Below, one piece after another: positions 21,513-32,159 of a stretch of DNA of 64,000 bases. Position 1 is the stretch's first letter; each line of letters begins with the position of its first letter. The stretch is from the NCBI RefSeq assembly GCF_963678635.1, contig NC_087071.1, forward strand, positions 10,989,088 through 11,053,087. The letters run 5' to 3'. The stretch comes from Symsagittifera roscoffensis (taxonomy: Eukaryota; Xenacoelomorpha; Acoela; Convolutidae). Under the pieces are notes generated by a model. That model was not told the origin of the DNA. It did no database searches and saw nothing but the letters and a program-made list of their open reading frames with translations. Both the position numbers and the translations under genes were made by a program.

Positions 21513-21867
21513 CTAATCTGACACGTTTATCAAAGCAAAATGGTTCGATCCTTGTTCAATGAAGTATTCTTTCGAAATTTCAGTTTTCATACTATAAGCG
21601 ACTGTTCCGACTTTTCGAATGAGAGCACCAGTTTTGTGGTTTGGGAATGCAACAAAGCGAAAAATGTTTTGAGTGAAATTTGGGTTAATTGTAGTAGCCA
21701 CTTTTTCAATTAGTTGTTTTGCGACTTGAGATTGTTCAACGGCTTTCTTCAAATTATCACCTAGATTGTTTTCATTTGTAGGAGTTTTAACTTCAATCAC
21801 TGCTATGAAGGTCTCTCCGAAGATAATAAAATCGTGTTCTTTCTCGTTTTCTTTTTCATCGTTTAAA
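21513..21867 (-). CDS. NERD-type nuclease-related exon
   Basis: The exon follows TTACAG (AG at 21869-21868). It reads LNDEKENEKEHDFIIFGETF, IAVIEVKTPTNENNLGDNLK, then EQSQVAKQLIEKV, IFRFVAFPNHKTGALI. HDFIIFG followed by IEVKT is the D...ExK signature of the restriction-endonuclease fold as used in the NERD family. The first base T completes an AG-T codon with the donor at 29796, so it fits as the next exon after the one at 29.8-30.46 kb. The 3' end is uncertain: AACGTGTCA at 21526-21519 offers a donor (GT at 21524-21523), otherwise a stop comes at 21513. In bacteria NERD domains are often joined to helicases; that matches the P-loop exon at 9 kb on the same strand. Confidence 0.6.
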
Positions 21868-21966
21868 CTGTAATTATTATGGAGGTGCATTTTTTAACTA
21901 AATTTGATAGCTATCGATGCTTTGCTTTCTACTCGATAAAAAAAAATTATATTTGTTTCATTGCAG

Positions 21967-22773
21967 CCCGGGTTGACCAAAAATGCTTGTCATAAATTTT
22001 CATCTATGAAAAAACGCTGATTATACATTTTAATGCAATTCTATAGTTATAGAAAATGTTATGAAAACTCTAAGATAAGCTTTTTTTCATATATGAAAAT
22101 TGAAGGACAAGCATTTTTTCATAAACTGAAAAAATGATTTTTCGTAAAATTTTCTTTTTCAAAATTTTTGGGTTGTATTCTTGACTGAGCACAAGTGATT
22201 AAAAAGATGGAATCATCAAAGAATTGATCGTCTGGCATTTACAATGAGTTATGAGCGACCTGAATTGTGTAAGAGTTCTCTTCTCAAATCATACTTTGAA
22301 AGCATGAAACAAATTGCAAAAAGATGATACAAAAATTTTTGTGTATCCAGGACTACGTTACGCAGAAAAAAATTGAAAATTGCATGCAAAAATTTTTTCA
22401 GAAGAATTTTGTTTGAGTTCAATGTTTGATTTGTGGTTGGCAAAAAAATTGGGGCAATGTCAATATTACATGGAAAAACTTGAGTTTACACCATCAAAAA
22501 AAAAGCTAGTCATTAAAATTTTATATATGGAAATTATATGATAACCATTTTTTCCAAAAAAAAATCATAGTTATTTTCATCACCAGAATAATTTATTTGG
22601 TTCAAAAAGCCGCAGAAACTAGCTCGAAATTTTTTCAATAATTTTTTGAAACTCTATGAAAATTGTATGAACAGCATTTTTCCATAGATTTGATGCATGG
22701 AATTGTTTGATCAGCTTTTTTGGTGTATGGAATTGTAAGATAAGCATTTTCGCTTTATGGAGTTCAATCCGGG
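21967..22773. mobile_element. Inverted-repeat transposon copy B
   Basis: It starts CCCGGGTTGACCAAAAATGC and ends GTTCAATCCGGG; the inner TTGTCATAAA and GATAAGCATTTT phrases match copy A (5944-6879), as does a middle block with AGCACAAGTGATTAAAAAGA. AG lies directly outside both ends. More diverged than copy A, with no transposase. The frame at 22249-22443 is incidental. Confidence 0.7.
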
Positions 22774-23170
22774 AGCCTAGTAAAAGGCTCTTTTCCAGGA
22801 TATAGACAACATGCTTTAATTTTATTATAAGTCAACTTTTTGGATCTTAAGGTTCGATGTGATAATCAGATATATTGTTCAAACTCCTCTAGGAATAAAC
22901 GATTTTCCGTTCTACAACATAGTCAGTCTACTCATCTGAGACCTATGAGTTTCAAAATTGCTGAAATGATAATTTTTAAATAGTTTTTTTACCATGAGTT
23001 TCACATTTGTTTATTGATGATAATTTTTGTATAGTTTTTATTTACCCTAACTCGAATTGACACATGGATAGCTGAATGCAGTGCGAGTAGCCTTCAGTTT
23101 TTGACCAGTTTTCTCTATAAAAACCTGGAAATTAGGTTTTTCAAATCAGGGCTTTTTTGTTCAGAGGTGA
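22774..23170. other. Spacer before the hAT insertion
   Basis: A+T-rich, no gene. It would be part of the intron between the NERD-gene exons. A phrase GATAATTTTTRTATAGTTTT occurs twice near 22970 and 23020. Confidence 0.35.
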
Positions 23171-23390
23171 GGTGAGAGCAGGGGTGTTCAAAAGATTATT
23201 GTATACAAGATTATTGTCAATAAATATATATCGATAATCTATTTTTTGGAGCTAAACATTACAATAATCTATTGTTGACTAACAATAATTGTGACTTGTT
23301 GCCTCGATTATTGTCTTGGGATTCGTAGCCAATGAATGTGGGCCTATTTACGGAAAGGAGTGACACATTCAACCAAAATAACGGCGTTTC

Positions 23391-23567
23391 AGATTGTTTG
23401 CATAAGCATAACTAACGAGTGCATCAAGTGCTGCCAGTTCACTTTTACAGCCATGCCTTTTACAACTTGCCTTTTACAGCTTCCCATCAGATTGTTTGCA
23501 TAACTAACGAGTGCATCAAGTGCTGCCAGTTCACTTTTACAGCCATGCCTTTTACAACTAAGGAAGT
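23391..23567. repeat. Direct duplication spanning the transposase start
   Basis: CAGATTGTTTGCATAA through GCCATGCCTTTTACAACT occurs at about 23391-23468 and again at 23486-23563, with a small indel (GCATAAC) in the first. Both copies carry the ATGCCTTTTACAAC start; only the second is followed by the open frame. Confidence 0.8.
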
Positions 23568-23970
23568 TTGCGATCGGTATTTCAAACATGTGGGAGACGA
23601 TATTTACAAATGCACAATTGGTGGATGCAGTGTTACCAGGAAAAAAGCACCAAGTGCAGGGTACCAAAACCTGTTTTCGCACGTTGCTGCCAAACACCCT
23701 AATTGCAAGTCAGATATGCAAAGTACCAGCTTGAGTATCTTTACAATTCCAGAAAAAGCTCGTAACATTTATGGTTGGCTGGAACTTATTGTTATGAATG
23801 GTGAACCTTTTAATTTGGTGGAAAACGAGTATCATCGGAAATATTCGAACCTTTCTAGTATTTGCAGAAATACTTTCATGAAGTATTTACAAGAACTCAC
23901 AAAGACTGTTGAATTAAAAATCAAAGATGAGTTGCCGGAAAATTTTGGGCTTGTTTTTGATGGCTTTTAG
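23545..23970 (+). pseudogene. hAT transposase N-terminal part with BED zinc finger
   Basis: The start chosen is ATG at 23545 (MPFTTKEVCDRYFKHVGDDI). A BED-type finger follows: CTIGGC, about 20 residues, then HVAAKH. Downstream are YGWLELIVMNGEPFNLVENE and LPENFGLVFDGF, the latter leading to the region where the first catalytic Asp normally lies, then a stop at 23968. BED fingers bind transposon ends. The frame is broken here, and the next piece is in another frame after a gap in the domain. Confidence 0.75.
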
Positions 23971-24014
23971 ACCGACCTTTTATTGGGTGTGCTTCCCAGC
24001 GATTCAATTTTGCA

Positions 24015-24779
24015 GTGAAAAAAACTTTGGCACCGAAAGAAGAATTATTTGTCAAAATTCAGACTCTTATGAAGGCTTTGCTCCAGATAAAGAAATCTGC
24101 CATTTTGAAAAGAAAAACGAAAATTCGCCCCGTTTTGAGGAATGTGACACGTTGGTCATCGACATTTACGATGGTTCAGCGTTATGTCGATTTGTTACCA
24201 TTTATCGACAGGGAAGATGAAGATCTTGCACCCCTTTTACCAGGACCACAGGAAGACATTGAAATAAAAAATATCCTTCAAACGATGATTAAACTGGATT
24301 CTGTGACAAAAAAGTTACAGTGTGAAAAAGTCAATCTTTTTGATGTGCGAATTATTTTTGACAAAATTATGGAAGATTTCGAAGAAGTGGAACATTTTCT
24401 TGGAGCAGGAAATGGGACGCTGACCCACAACCCTGCGTTTGGAAAAGCGATCATTAAAACGATTGCTGGCGAGAATCTCACTTTTCTTGAGAAGTATGAA
24501 ATTGACTCGTTCGTTAAGCAAGATGAAGCAGCAGAGAGTACCTCAAGCAGCAGCACCAGTTATGTTGACGAAATTATTGCATCAAAAAAAGCAAAAAAGA
24601 TGATACATTTCGAATGGATACCCGCAACGTCGAACGTTTGCGAAAGGTTGTTTAGTCGAGCAAAAATGATTTTTGACGACTACCGTAAAAAACTCGAGCC
24701 TGTCAACCTTGAAGCGCAATTGTTCCTTTTTGTAACCAAGCAACTCTGGGATATTAAAATTGTATCCGATTTGGTTTGA
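24015..24779 (+). pseudogene. hAT transposase C-terminal part with dimerisation domain
   Basis: It starts at a GTG directly after TTTTGCA, so it lacks a proper initiator. Visible hAT features are NVTRWSSTFTMVQRYVDLLP (the conserved R-W-S/T region) and the C-terminal hATC domain IPATSNVCERLFSRAKMIFD, then YRKKLEPVNLEAQLFLFVTK. Between this and the N-terminal frame a large part of the RNase H-like core is missing, so it cannot be catalytic. Confidence 0.8.
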
Positions 24780-24928
24780 AAAATAAAATTTTCAACAATA
24801 ATCTTTTTTTGTTCGAAATATTCCAAAGATTATTTAGATTATTTATTTTGTCAGCTCAAAAATATCGATAATCTATTTTGAAACTGCAATGTAATCTATA
24901 TCGATAACTGAACACCCCTGGGTGAGAG

Positions 24929-26413
24929 CACTCAAGAGAAGCTTAAATATCAACCTTGGCTAAATTTTTTTGCGGTTTTTTCACTGAAACTGAATACAAA
25001 ATAAAGAAAAACACGTTTCTGTTTTTCAATTTGTTTTGCACTATTCTATCTTTCTGGCATTCTTATTTGCAACCCCTAGTTTGAAAATGCATTTTAGTAA
25101 ATAGAAATTCGTAAAACAATAAGAGAATAAAATGCTGGATCCACTTCGCTAAGGCTAAAGAAAAGGTGTAGAATCTGTGGAGTATTAAAGTTTTGAATCG
25201 ATTTAAAATAGCAAATCTTATGTTTTTGGCCAAAAAGGCGTTGCGAATTATCTGATTGGTAAATCATAATGGTATATTACGTTTAAGTTGTTAAAAGAAA
25301 AACAAGTATGTTTCTTGGTTTCATGCTAAGTCAATTATAAACGCTGTTTTGGTTTTTGCAGAGCAAAAAAAAATTCTTCAGGTTTCCCAAAAAATTTTAA
25401 TAGTGATGTAATTTTTTGCAAACATTATAATTTTCAGTGATTTGACAATAGGATATTTAATAGAAGTTTTCTGCAAAAATACAATTGATAAAATTTGCCC
25501 TGGAATCCCCTAGAAGTTCCTCCAGTTAACACAAAAAAAGCAAATCGGGAGCTCAGTATTTTAATTTAGTCCAACCAACTGAAAATTTTTTTTGTGAAGT
25601 TTTAGGTCTTTGGCTAAACTGATGAAAACTTTTGATTCGCTCAAATTTCTTATCATGATTATCATCTTTGTTTTAAAATGGCGCGACATCGGAAGAATTT
25701 CAAGGCAGATTACTTAAGTTTGGGTGAAATGTAATTGGAAACATGTGATAGTGCGCTTTTATTTAACTTTGGACTCCTCCTTGTTTTTCAACTAATAGAG
25801 CTGGTTCTCAAGTGTGCGTAAGCAAAATCTTCAAATTATCGGAAATCGTTCGAAAAATTTTTCTTTTCATTGTTTGAGTCAAAGTTATAACTTTCGAATA
25901 AATGATGTAGACTGTCTACAGCTAATCCTAACAAAACTTTTCGATCAATGGCAAGGTGTGCTTGAATGAAAGAATTTTTGAACAATTTAACTCTTTCAGA
26001 ATACAAAAAACATAAGCTCAAAGCAACGATTAAAACTGAGATTTGATTGACATGAATTTTAGAATTTTGCTATGAAACAATTTCTGGAGCGATATGCTTA
26101 CAAATTACATGTTTTTGGATTTGACAGTGTTAGATATTACTTGAAATCAAACAATTTCTAGTCTCTCATTCGATCCATGATAAAGAGGAGGAACATTGAT
26201 TAACAAACTGCAAACGTTTTTTTTCTTTCAAATTTGAAGACAACCATGTTCTCGATAATCTAAGCTTTCTAGAAGGAGAAACCATTTTGAATTCTTCTTT
26301 CAAGGTCTTAAAAGGTTGCGAAAAGAGAAGACTCTTTCCTTCTAGGTATTTTTACAGCAAGACAATTTTTGTTTTCCAGAAATGGGACGGCGTGAAGTTT
26401 TTTTATTTGTTAA
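24929..26413. other. A+T-rich spacer with a dispersed repeat
   Basis: 25139-25290 repeats the block at 9716-9870 (ATCCACTTCGCTAAGGCTAA, GAATCTGTGG, then CTGATTGGTAAATC and TATTACGT). No gene recognised in the rest. Confidence 0.4.
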
Positions 26414-26602
26414 TTGAGAAGTCACAACCGCCTCGATAAAATCTATTTGAATATCAGAAACTGCGAACGAACGGCCGTAATTATCACGGAACACTTCAAA
26501 TCAAAACTGTGCTTTAAATTGGTTGGGAGGACTACAAGACAAAAGACGGCTTGTAGGCCTACAAAGCCGACAATGATCATGTCTTATCACAAAGGATTCT
26601 AG
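26414..26602 (+). pseudogene. Possible THAP-like relic
   Basis: The frame reads NCERTAVIITEHFKSKLCFK, then LVGRTTRQKTACRPTKPTMI. The EHF and later PT elements recall the THAP zinc finger (C-x2-HF ... AVPT), but the Cys expected before HF is Ile, and the N-terminal zinc ligands are not seen. THAP domains occur in P-element-type transposases. Weak. Confidence 0.2.
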
Positions 26603-27470
26603 CATTATAATTCTGCTCAAATCTTTAATATATAAATTAATTTGCGCAGACGAAAATAACTTTTGTGAAAATTACGCAAGGTATCTCTGTTGTACTTTCC
26701 ATTGAATTCAAAGATATTGTGCTTTATGAGATCTTATTAGAAATTACAGAAGTATTTGCAAAGTAATGGTTGGAAATGATACAAACCAGTTACTAGTTCT
26801 AAAAGTCAAGATGTGCCAATAGGACAGTAACCGAGCGCAGCCGGAAAACATGGACAGTTAATGTGATTACATTACAGTAAAAACAAACTTGAAGCTTTGA
26901 ATACTTTAATAATTTCTGTCGCCACGGAACAGCCCGTTTATCACGAAAAAAGATGAAAAAGAAGAATGACAAAAGATGTGAAACATTTTCAAAAATAGGT
27001 TCAAAGCCAAAAACTGGGGGACTGTAGTTAGAGGGAAACTTTTAAAACCAAAGACAAATCAAAATCACGGTAGAACTACTCATTTCCGAAAAAATATATA
27101 TCTCTTTCGACAATTTTTTTAGCAAACCGAAAATTGGATTTTTTATTGATTTGTTTTTTCCACCAGAATGGAAAGTAAACTTGTTTCATTTTCCCCCAAA
27201 ATCTAAATTCGTTAAAACATCGTCAAAACGGGCGGATTTCTCACTTCTCATTATTGTCAAATTCCTCACTACATTATGCAAAGCTGAGAAAAAGGAAGCT
27301 TTCGTGGAGTTAACCTCATACTATGATCCTAGAACACGAATAATAATTTTATGTAACGTCTTATGACTCTCAAGGTCATTGTTACTGTTAGCTGTAGGTC
27401 ATTGTTGCTGCTAGCTTATTTTTACTTTTTTGGTTGGGGACAAAAAACCAACTGACATACGGTAATTCGC
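26603..27470. other. Unassigned spacer
   Basis: No gene recognised. The plus-strand frame 27151-27366 shows no domain and is treated as chance. Confidence 0.3.
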
Positions 27471-28378
27471 AATGCCTGGTTTAAAAATCTGTTTCCAAAA
27501 GACTCTAACAAGAAGACGTTTCATGCAAAAGTTACGCAGGACTACGCGCTGGCAGACGGTAAGTCCAACATAAGCTAGTTCGAGACGATTGATTATACCT
27601 TGGCCCCGGATACATCGACCCAGGGCACCCTAACGAGAGCAAACCCGTATCAACCGAGGCACATGAAATCAGTCACATAAAATCAGTCGGATGACCAGAA
27701 AATAGGGTACAAAACTTTTCGACAAATTCAGGATCTGTTAAATTCAGGTCTTTACTTTAAAGATATTAGAGAGAAGGTTGTCAGGGAAACTTATCAAACA
27801 GTTCCCTTTTTCTCGGGGAAATTTAAAAGTAAATCTGACATCGCGATAAATTTAGATACTCAATCACGATCACCAGCAGCGCCTGGCACCACAGGGACTA
27901 GACCGAGAAGTACGGAGGTCAAGAATGGCGGAAAATTGGACTTCGATGCTGAAAAAACAGCTAAAAGCTACGACGGAATTGTCACAAACATTGGGCCAAA
28001 TAAATGCAATCAAGGCAGCGCGGATAATCCGATGAATATCGATAGTTCATAGGAGGATTAAGGTCAACGGGGAGTCCCGTCGTGATCAGACTGATAGCCG
28101 AATTTGTTGTGAAGTACAGTGGAAAAAAAGAGCGAAGAAAGTCTAAGAAGAGCGAGTAGCAGACTAAACGATGGAAGAACGATCGAACCAGAAGGAAACG
28201 GATGATTCGGATAATACTGATGAGATGTTAGCCATCAGCATGACAGAAGACGACCAAAGGCAAATCCTGAAAGAGTTGGAAAATCTGTAGAGAGTAGGGT
28301 CGACAGCTTCAATTGACGACAGCGCAGCGGTTTCAGTTGGCAGAAAGAAGGTGGATCGATGTTAATAGCCTTTAGGCT
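27471..28378 (+). pseudogene. Island of coding-like relic sequence, origin unknown
   Basis: Base composition is clearly richer in G+C than the flanks. Short protein-like stretches on the plus strand are RNAWFKNLFPKDSNKKTFHA then KVTQDYALADGKSNIS (about 27465-27570), LAPDTSTQGTLTRANPYQPR (about 27600) and a 39-codon frame from ATG at 28171 (MEERSNQKETDDSDNTDEML). None is long enough for a domain call. A decayed retroelement gag is the likeliest explanation. Confidence 0.35.
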
Positions 28379-28432
28379 AAAGAAACTGAAACGACTAGCA
28401 AGAAACTGAAACGACTAGCAAGAAACTGAAAC
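28379..28432. repeat. Short tandem repeat AGAAACTGAAACGACTAGCA
   Basis: A 20-bp unit repeated about 2.7 times. Confidence 0.85.
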
Positions 28433-29795
28433 TTGTTGAAAAATCAATGAGATGCACAAAAAAAGAGCTTGCTTTATTTTGAAAAGCAGTTCAGGCGCAG
28501 AGAGAGGTTCTTTTTATAAAACAGGACATTTTGCTAATAGGAAAACACGTCACAGAAGTTCATCTGTGTCAGTATAGTACTTAATCAAAGGGTCTGATAG
28601 ATTCTGAAGAAGAATCTTCTATGGCGAAGTATCAGAAACTTTTCGATAAAGTAAGAAACCTAACATCAACCAACAGAGGCTTTACGACCGTAATTCATAT
28701 GCTTGCTTCGAATGAGCAGAGTTAGCAACGAGCGCATAAAAAAATGTATTTCGCCCAAAGCGTACTATTCAAGTTGATATAAATCCAAAAAAAAATATGT
28801 TAAGATTGCGAGAAATTGTCTTAATCAAAAAATAAACTGATGCAGTAATATTTTTTTGTAAAAATAAAAACTGCAGTAATTTTATGAGATGATGTGGCTT
28901 ACTTTTTTTTCTGAAATTGACTTGTTTCATCAAAGTTTCACAAGCGTTTGTATAACTTCAGCATTACTTTGAATAATCAAAACACTAGGTAAAACCTCAG
29001 TTCTCAAAAAATAGTCAAATCTTGCCATAATTAAAACGTTTGAGAAAAAACTGAAGAAAAAATTCGATGCCTATGCAAAACTCAAAAAATTTATCTTATA
29101 ATGTCTTATCTAGTGAGCAAAAAATTCAAAGTATCGAATCATTCCACAAGCCACTGGTTCTTACCATAAAAAACTGCTATCTACATAACGCAAATCTAAT
29201 AATTTCAGCAAAAGCGTGAAGTTTGGACACAACAACCAACGCCCAAAAAAAAAGAATTTTTTTCTCCAATTTTCTCGCTATGGTACAAAAATTAAATCCG
29301 AAGCAATTCTATAGTTTTCAGACTCTAAACCCTATCCTATTACAAAGCAAGGTGGACCCTGAAAACTATTTTATATCCTAACACATGGTAGGGTCGCTAA
29401 GCCTCCCCACACAACTTACTTCTCCTAATAATTTTGAATGCAAAAACACAACGTTTTTTTCATAGAACAATAAAAACTTTTCTGAGAAACTATTTCCCCG
29501 GATATCTTTCTTTGTATTCGTTTTTATGAGTTCTTTTGAAAGTCATGTTTTCTCGGAAATTATTAAAACAAATCATTTCAGAGATTAAGCGGTTAGAAAG
29601 TAAGAAAACTATCAATTTTGGTGATTCTGGTGGTAATGAACGAAAATAACTATTTAAAAACGAACTAAAACAAAATTGTTTACGTTTTTCAAGTACACTG
29701 ATTCTAGCTATCAAATTTTTTTTATGTCTGAATTATATCGAGACACAAGAATTTTTTTTCAAGCTTAAATCTATAATTTTTCCAAAAGATTGCAC
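28433..29795. other. Unassigned A+T-rich DNA
   Basis: No gene recognised. If the exon model is right, this is the 5' part of the intron after the exon at 29796-30460. Confidence 0.35.
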
Positions 29796-30460
29796 CTCCA
29801 AATTTTAAACTGATGGGCTGTATATGCGAAAGAGTGTAGACAGATCAGTTTTTCCTCTAGCTCTTCAAGTGCTCGGTAAATTATCACTTCGCCTTCGTAC
29901 TGGTCCCGCTGTATAATTTCGTCCCTAATTTTCGCTGGTATTTTAGGATCGGGAGATCGCTCTTTCGCTTTTTGCTTCGACATTTTCTCTTTACCTTGTG
30001 CTTTTGGTCCTTTAAGCTTTGAGTTCCTAACTACCTCCTTTTCTAATTCATCAGGATAGACGTCAATTCGTGTTTGGTTTGGAACCGGAGGGAGCATAAT
30101 TGACTCAAAGGGATAACGGGAAAACTTGCAATATTTTTTGCGTCTTGACTTACCTCTTTTAATGTACTTTTTTTGCTCACTCGTTAACCTTAGAGGTCTT
30201 ATTGTTGTGTTGCCATCGGTGGATGTATCTGCTTGCTCACCAGATGTTCCTGCTGTTTCAAAAAATATTCCTACTTGCTCACCAGATGTTCCTGCTGTTT
30301 CAAAAAATATTCCTACTTGCTCAGAAGATGTTGCTGCCGGTTCAGAAGATGTTGCTGCCGGATCAGAAGATGTTGCTGCCGATTCAGAAGATGTTGCTGC
30401 CGGATCAGAAGATGTTCCTGTCGGTTCAGAGGATGGCATTGGCCTTTCCCTGGTATCCAT
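29796..30460 (-). CDS. N-terminal exon of the NERD-type gene
   Basis: ATG at 30460-30458 starts a disordered, low-complexity N terminus (about residues 8-85) built of short repeats such as SSDPAATSSE and FFETAGTSGEQVGI. A basic stretch follows (KKYIKRGKSRRKKYCKF), then a charged helix, then GEVIIYRALEELEEKLICLH and SFAYTAHQFKIW, the helix-strand opening expected at the start of a NERD domain. The donor TGGAG|GTGCAA ends the exon at 29796 with two bases over, and the acceptor at 21867 supplies the third (AG+T), giving an open join into the NERD core. Beyond the donor the frame runs to a stop at 29771. The protein is not named; a nuclease-helicase role is inferred from domain type only. Confidence 0.55.
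30225..30440. repeat. In-frame minisatellites in the N-terminal exon
   Basis: Two arrays lie side by side: a 63-bp-type unit (GCTCACCAGATGTTCCTGCT with TTTCAAAAAATATTCCTACT) twice plus a partial, then a 24-bp unit (TCAGAAGATGTTGCTGCCGG) about six times. Both keep the minus-strand reading frame. Because unit lengths are multiples of three, other frames also stay open here, which explains the opposite-strand frames; they are not genes. Confidence 0.85.
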
Positions 30461-31427
30461 TGACCAATAGTTCTTGGGGAAACAAAAAAGCTGACAAAAA
30501 AGGGACTAGTGGCACTGAAGTATTTCTCTGTTTTGTAATTCAATTTTAGAAATTTGTGGGAAAAATGAATTGAGGTAAACAGAAACAAAGGTTTAAACGT
30601 TTTGCACGCTCATTTTGCGAGTGGTGATAAAACAAAAACTATGTGTTATAGTTTACAGTATATATTTTGTTTTACAGCATTGAGTTCTGTACCATAACAA
30701 ACCAGACAAATTAAGCTCAACAAAAAAGCCTCTCAAGAAAAGTCCAGTTTCAAGTTTTGGCTCGCACTCTATTGAAAAACGAGATTAAAATGTTTTAAGA
30801 CTGGTCCAGATAACCAAAGCAGAGCATGACGTCAATTAATATTAGTGACTCAGCTAACTTCACTGCACATTGTGAGGCATGCTTTTTATTCTGAGTCAAC
30901 TTCGAAACAATGATTTATTTTTGTAGAAAAATTGATAAAAAAGCGTTTTGATGCAAGTTAACTCTCGGTTATTTCTGTTGTGGCAACGAAAAAAATTGCT
31001 AGCCTTCTTTTCATAGTAAATTTTTTTTCTGTATTCCTCAATGCTTTGATTTAGCTGCCTCTAAATTTGAAGAACAACCGTTAGTTTTTGAAATGAAGCA
31101 ACTAATTTTTGACAGGGTAGTTTTTTGTTGCAATATTTGTAAAATTTGTCAATGGGGAGAGTTCTGTAATTACTCCGAGACATTTTTTGATTCAATTCGG
31201 GCCAATTCTTTTAAGTTAAATGAAACTTTTCGATAAACTAATTTCGATCTATTGCAATTTCAACACTTCAATTGTTTATTTTGGTTTCTCAAAATGCATT
31301 TTTTTCAAATCATTCATAGTTATAGCGCCCAAATAGACAGCGCCCAAATAGAGAATTTCAAGTTCTTTTAGTTTTTCTAAATTAAGTTTTTTTATGAAAA
31401 AACCAAAAAAAAAATATGAAAAAATTG
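30461..31427. other. Unassigned A+T-rich DNA
   Basis: This is the region upstream of the N-terminal exon on the minus strand. No TATA or other promoter element stands out against the A+T-rich background. Confidence 0.3.
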
Positions 31428-32000
31428 CCATATCTCGGATATCAAAAAACTTGAGCATTCATCATTGGTGAGCAGACTTTCAACTCGTGAAAATATTCTG
31501 AGAGCACATCACTAGCATGCATACTTTCAAATTCTTCTTGTTTGTTTTTAAACTAAGTTTTTAGAGCAAAAAAAATCGCCAATTCTCTGAAAATTTGAGC
31601 AGTCACTTTTCAAGTTACGTTTTGCAATTCCTGAGAGCAAACTGACAGCATGGGATTGATTTTTCAAATTCTTTTACATTTTCTTAATCAAAGTTTTTTT
31701 TATAACAGAAATGAAAAATCCTAAACATCGCCATATCTCCGAAACTGAAATGATTTGAGCAATCAGTTTTGGAAGCAAGTCTCGAAGCACCTGAAAGTAT
31801 TCTGGAACCCCTCGAATCTTGCAACCCCTCAAATTTCATTCGTTTAAAACAGGATTGCAAAAATCAAATTTTGTTAAACGTGAAATCAGTTTTTTGAAAA
31901 ATTTTGAAAAAATCAGTATATCTCGCAAGCTTAAAAAAATTGGGCATTCATTTTTTGATGCCAAGTTCGCAACATCTGAGAAAAAGCTGGCAGCACTCCG
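31428..32000. repeat. Diverged tandem repeat of about 150-180 bp, four units
   Basis: Each unit carries an ATATCTC-type phrase, then TTGAGCAATCATTTT-like, then CTGAGAGCA, then CTTTCAAATTC-like text. Anchors lie near 31452, 31602, 31757 and 31938. The plus-strand frame 31819-32157 runs across it and is not a credible gene. Confidence 0.55.
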
Positions 32001-32159
32001 TCATAAGGTTGTTGAAATCAAATTGGGTGAATTAAAAGCCGAAACAAAAAAATGCCCTCATACAATGTATAGATGGCTGAATATCACCTTTAAACTGCCC
32101 TATACTGCACTACCTTTCTCCTCCCCTCCAATGCTGGCACCATATACACAGACTTAAAT

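Larger units (their letters stand above)
23179..24920 (+). mobile_element. hAT-family DNA transposon with 8-bp target duplication
   Basis: It starts CAGGGGTGTTCA and ends TGAACACCCCTG, a perfect 12-bp terminal inverted repeat. The 8-mer GGTGAGAG lies directly outside both ends (23171-23178 and 24921-24928), the classical hAT target-site duplication. Subterminal GATTATTG and ATCGATAATCTA phrases recur on both sides. Inside is a BED-finger plus hAT C-terminal transposase with a deleted middle. At 1742 bp it is shorter than an autonomous hAT. Confidence 0.92.

Noticed and set aside
30126-30588. Overlapping frames opposite the minisatellite exon
   Set aside because: Repeats with unit lengths divisible by three keep several frames open; only the minus-strand frame at 29796-30460 leads into a protein-like sequence.
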